Shown here one piece after another: positions 13,332 to 13,983 of a DNA stretch of 13,983 nt. The notes beneath the pieces are model-generated. The model saw only the letters and a list, made by a program, of their open reading frames with translations. It was not told where the DNA came from and ran no database searches. The position numbers and the translations under genes were made by a program. This DNA comes from an uncultured Oscillospiraceae bacterium. Its GTDB lineage: Bacteria; Bacillota; Clostridia; Oscillospirales; Acutalibacteraceae. The stretch lies in assembly GCA_902478455.1 (NCBI GenBank), contig CABSLJ010000056.1, positions 1 to 13,983 of the forward strand. The letters run 5' to 3'. Every line of letters starts with the position of its first letter. Position 1 is the first letter of the stretch.

Positions 13332-13362
13332 AAAAACCGCCTTGCTTAGCAAGACGGTTTTT
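13332..13362. terminator. Bidirectional-type terminator next to tRNA-Leu
   Basis: AAAAACCG-C-CTTGC (13332-13345) pairs with GCAAG-A-CGGTTTTT (13349-13362) over a TTA loop with one mismatch, and T-tracts end the stem on both strands. On the - strand it starts just 1 nt past the tRNA CCA end and should terminate the tRNA transcript. Confidence 0.85.
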
Positions 13363-13363
13363 C

Positions 13364-13450
13364 TGGTGCGGATAACAGGACTTGAACCTGCATGAACTTG
13401 CATTCACATGGACCTGAACCATGCGCGTCTGCCAATTCCGCCATATCCGC
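13364..13450 (-). tRNA. tRNA-Leu (anticodon CAG)
   Basis: The 87-nt gene folds as a class II tRNA. The acceptor stem GCGGATA/TATCCGC is perfect, and discriminator A is followed by an encoded CCA. The D-arm region contains GGCGGAATTGGCAGAC. The anticodon stem CATGG/CCATG encloses TTCAGGT with anticodon CAG (plus-strand 13414-13416), reading CUG. A long variable arm TGAA/TTCA is typical of leucine tRNAs, and the T-arm contains GGTTCAAGTCC. A consensus promoter precedes it and a hairpin terminator follows. Its 3' end faces the AT-rich accessory stretch. Confidence 0.97.
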
Positions 13451-13481
13451 GTATTTAATTGTCTGGCGTTTCAGCTTTTGT

Positions 13482-13510
13482 ATTATAGCATAGACTCCCA
13501 AGCCTGTCAA
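13482..13510 (-). promoter_or_regulatory. Promoter of tRNA-Leu
   Basis: On the - strand, consensus -35 TTGACA (13505-13510) and consensus -10 TATAAT (13482-13487) are separated by 17 bp, with an upstream TGC extension. Transcription would start about 25 nt before the tRNA 5' end. Confidence 0.93.
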
Positions 13511-13566
13511 CGTCTATCTTAAGAATTTTTTGATTGGAGGAAAAAGAGGGGAAGTCTGTACTTTTT

Positions 13567-13575
13567 TGCCATAAT
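13567..13575 (+). promoter_or_regulatory. Weak extended -10 candidate for the WYL regulator
   Basis: TGCCATAAT reads as an extended -10 element 46 bp before the regulator start, in an AT-rich patch. No convincing -35 box lies at the right distance. Confidence 0.3.
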
Positions 13576-13620
13576 ATAGTAAAATTTAAAAAAGAAAATC
13601 CGGACAGGGGGAGCGGGAAG

Positions 13621-13983
13621 ATGGAACATGCGCAACTGCAACGAGCAAAACTGCTGGTGCTCAGGGATATCTTGAGTCGTTATACCGATGACGACCACCC
13701 TCTTTCCGCCGGAGAGCTTGCCGACTTGCTGGCTGAACAGGGCATTCGGGCGGAGCGTAAATCGGTCTACAGCGACCTGGACGTCCTTGCCGCCTATGGC
13801 TGTGATGTTTTCAAAACCCGCCTGCCCAAGCAGGGGGTCTGCCTGGGAGAGCGGGAATTTGAGCTTGCCGAAATCCGTCTGCTCATTGACGCCGTGCTGA
13901 CGGCTCCCTTTATCACCACCAAGAAGACGCAGGAGCTTGTGGATAAGCTCAAAGCCTTCCTGAGCATTTATCAGGCGGAGGAG
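13621..13983 (+). CDS. WYL/HTH-type transcriptional regulator (5' part, runs off the window)
   Basis: An open frame of 121 codons runs to the right edge without a stop. ATG at 13621 is chosen because GGGGGAG (13607-13613) lies 7 nt upstream. Residues 8-65 look like a winged helix-turn-helix of the HTH_11/DeoR-like type: SAGELADLLAEQGI (29-42), then RKSVYSDLDVLAAYGCDV (46-63), where the recognition helix carries the typical VYSDLDVL. Residues 78-121 match the helical linker seen in PafB/C-like WYL proteins (FELAEIRLLIDAV). The ligand-sensing WYL domain itself lies beyond the window, so the family call is by likeness of the N-terminal half. The regulated genes are not visible. It is transcribed divergently from tRNA-Leu. 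Confidence 0.8.
   Translation, partial: MEHAQLQRAKLLVLRDILSRYTDDDHPLSAGELADLLAEQGIRAERKSVYSDLDVLAAYGCDVFKTRLPKQGVCLGEREFELAEIRLLIDAVLTAPFITTKKTQELVDKLKAFLSIYQAEE

Noticed and set aside
13364..13450. attL/attR pair of an integrative element at tRNA-Leu
   Set aside because: No copy of the tRNA 3' end was found elsewhere in the window and there is no integrase gene, so only the position is suggestive.

Overview
The window looks like a moderately GC-rich chromosomal segment of an anaerobic Clostridia bacterium, probably Oscillospiraceae/Ruminococcaceae-like. The clues are the nadK-argR-recN gene order, a T-box-controlled tyrosyl-tRNA synthetase, an L-lactate dehydrogenase, strong Shine-Dalgarno sites, and consensus sigma-A-type promoters and intrinsic terminators. 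This placement is an inference; the window holds no rRNA or other marker that fixes the taxon.

Layout. (1) Positions 1-2333, + strand: the end of a NAD kinase-like gene overlaps argR (arginine repressor), followed by recN (DNA repair ATPase). (2) Positions 2330-3893, +: a consensus promoter whose -35 box contains the recN stop codon drives a T-box leader (UAC specifier) and tyrS. (3) Positions 4155-5108, +: ldh, ending at a strong terminator that faces the terminator of the opposing pfkA. (4) Positions 10328 down to 5219, - strand: an apparent three-gene operon made of a divergent Ppx/GppA-HD protein, polyphosphate kinase (ppk) and a 6-phosphofructokinase of the mixed ATP/PPi group. This couples polyphosphate chemistry to the committed step of glycolysis. 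(5) Positions 10393-11243, +: udp-like nucleoside phosphorylase, divergent from the ppx-like gene. (6) Positions 11257-13363: a visibly AT-richer accessory stretch on the - strand with a SAM methyltransferase and a GNAT acetyltransferase. It ends in about 500 bp of non-coding DNA packed with inverted repeats, including an array of small hairpins separated by TGAAAT linkers that switch to the reverse complement ATTTCA halfway through. (7) Positions 13364-13510, -: tRNA-Leu(CAG) with encoded CCA and a consensus promoter. Its 3' end faces the accessory stretch. (8) Positions 13621-13983, +: the start of a WYL-type transcriptional regulator that runs off the window.

Most of the window is housekeeping. 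The parts most worth a second look are the mirror-symmetric hairpin array at 13158-13329, the ppx-like/ppk/pfk operon, and the degenerate motifs in both domains of the Ppx-like protein. No CRISPR array, transposase, integrase or clear defence system was seen.
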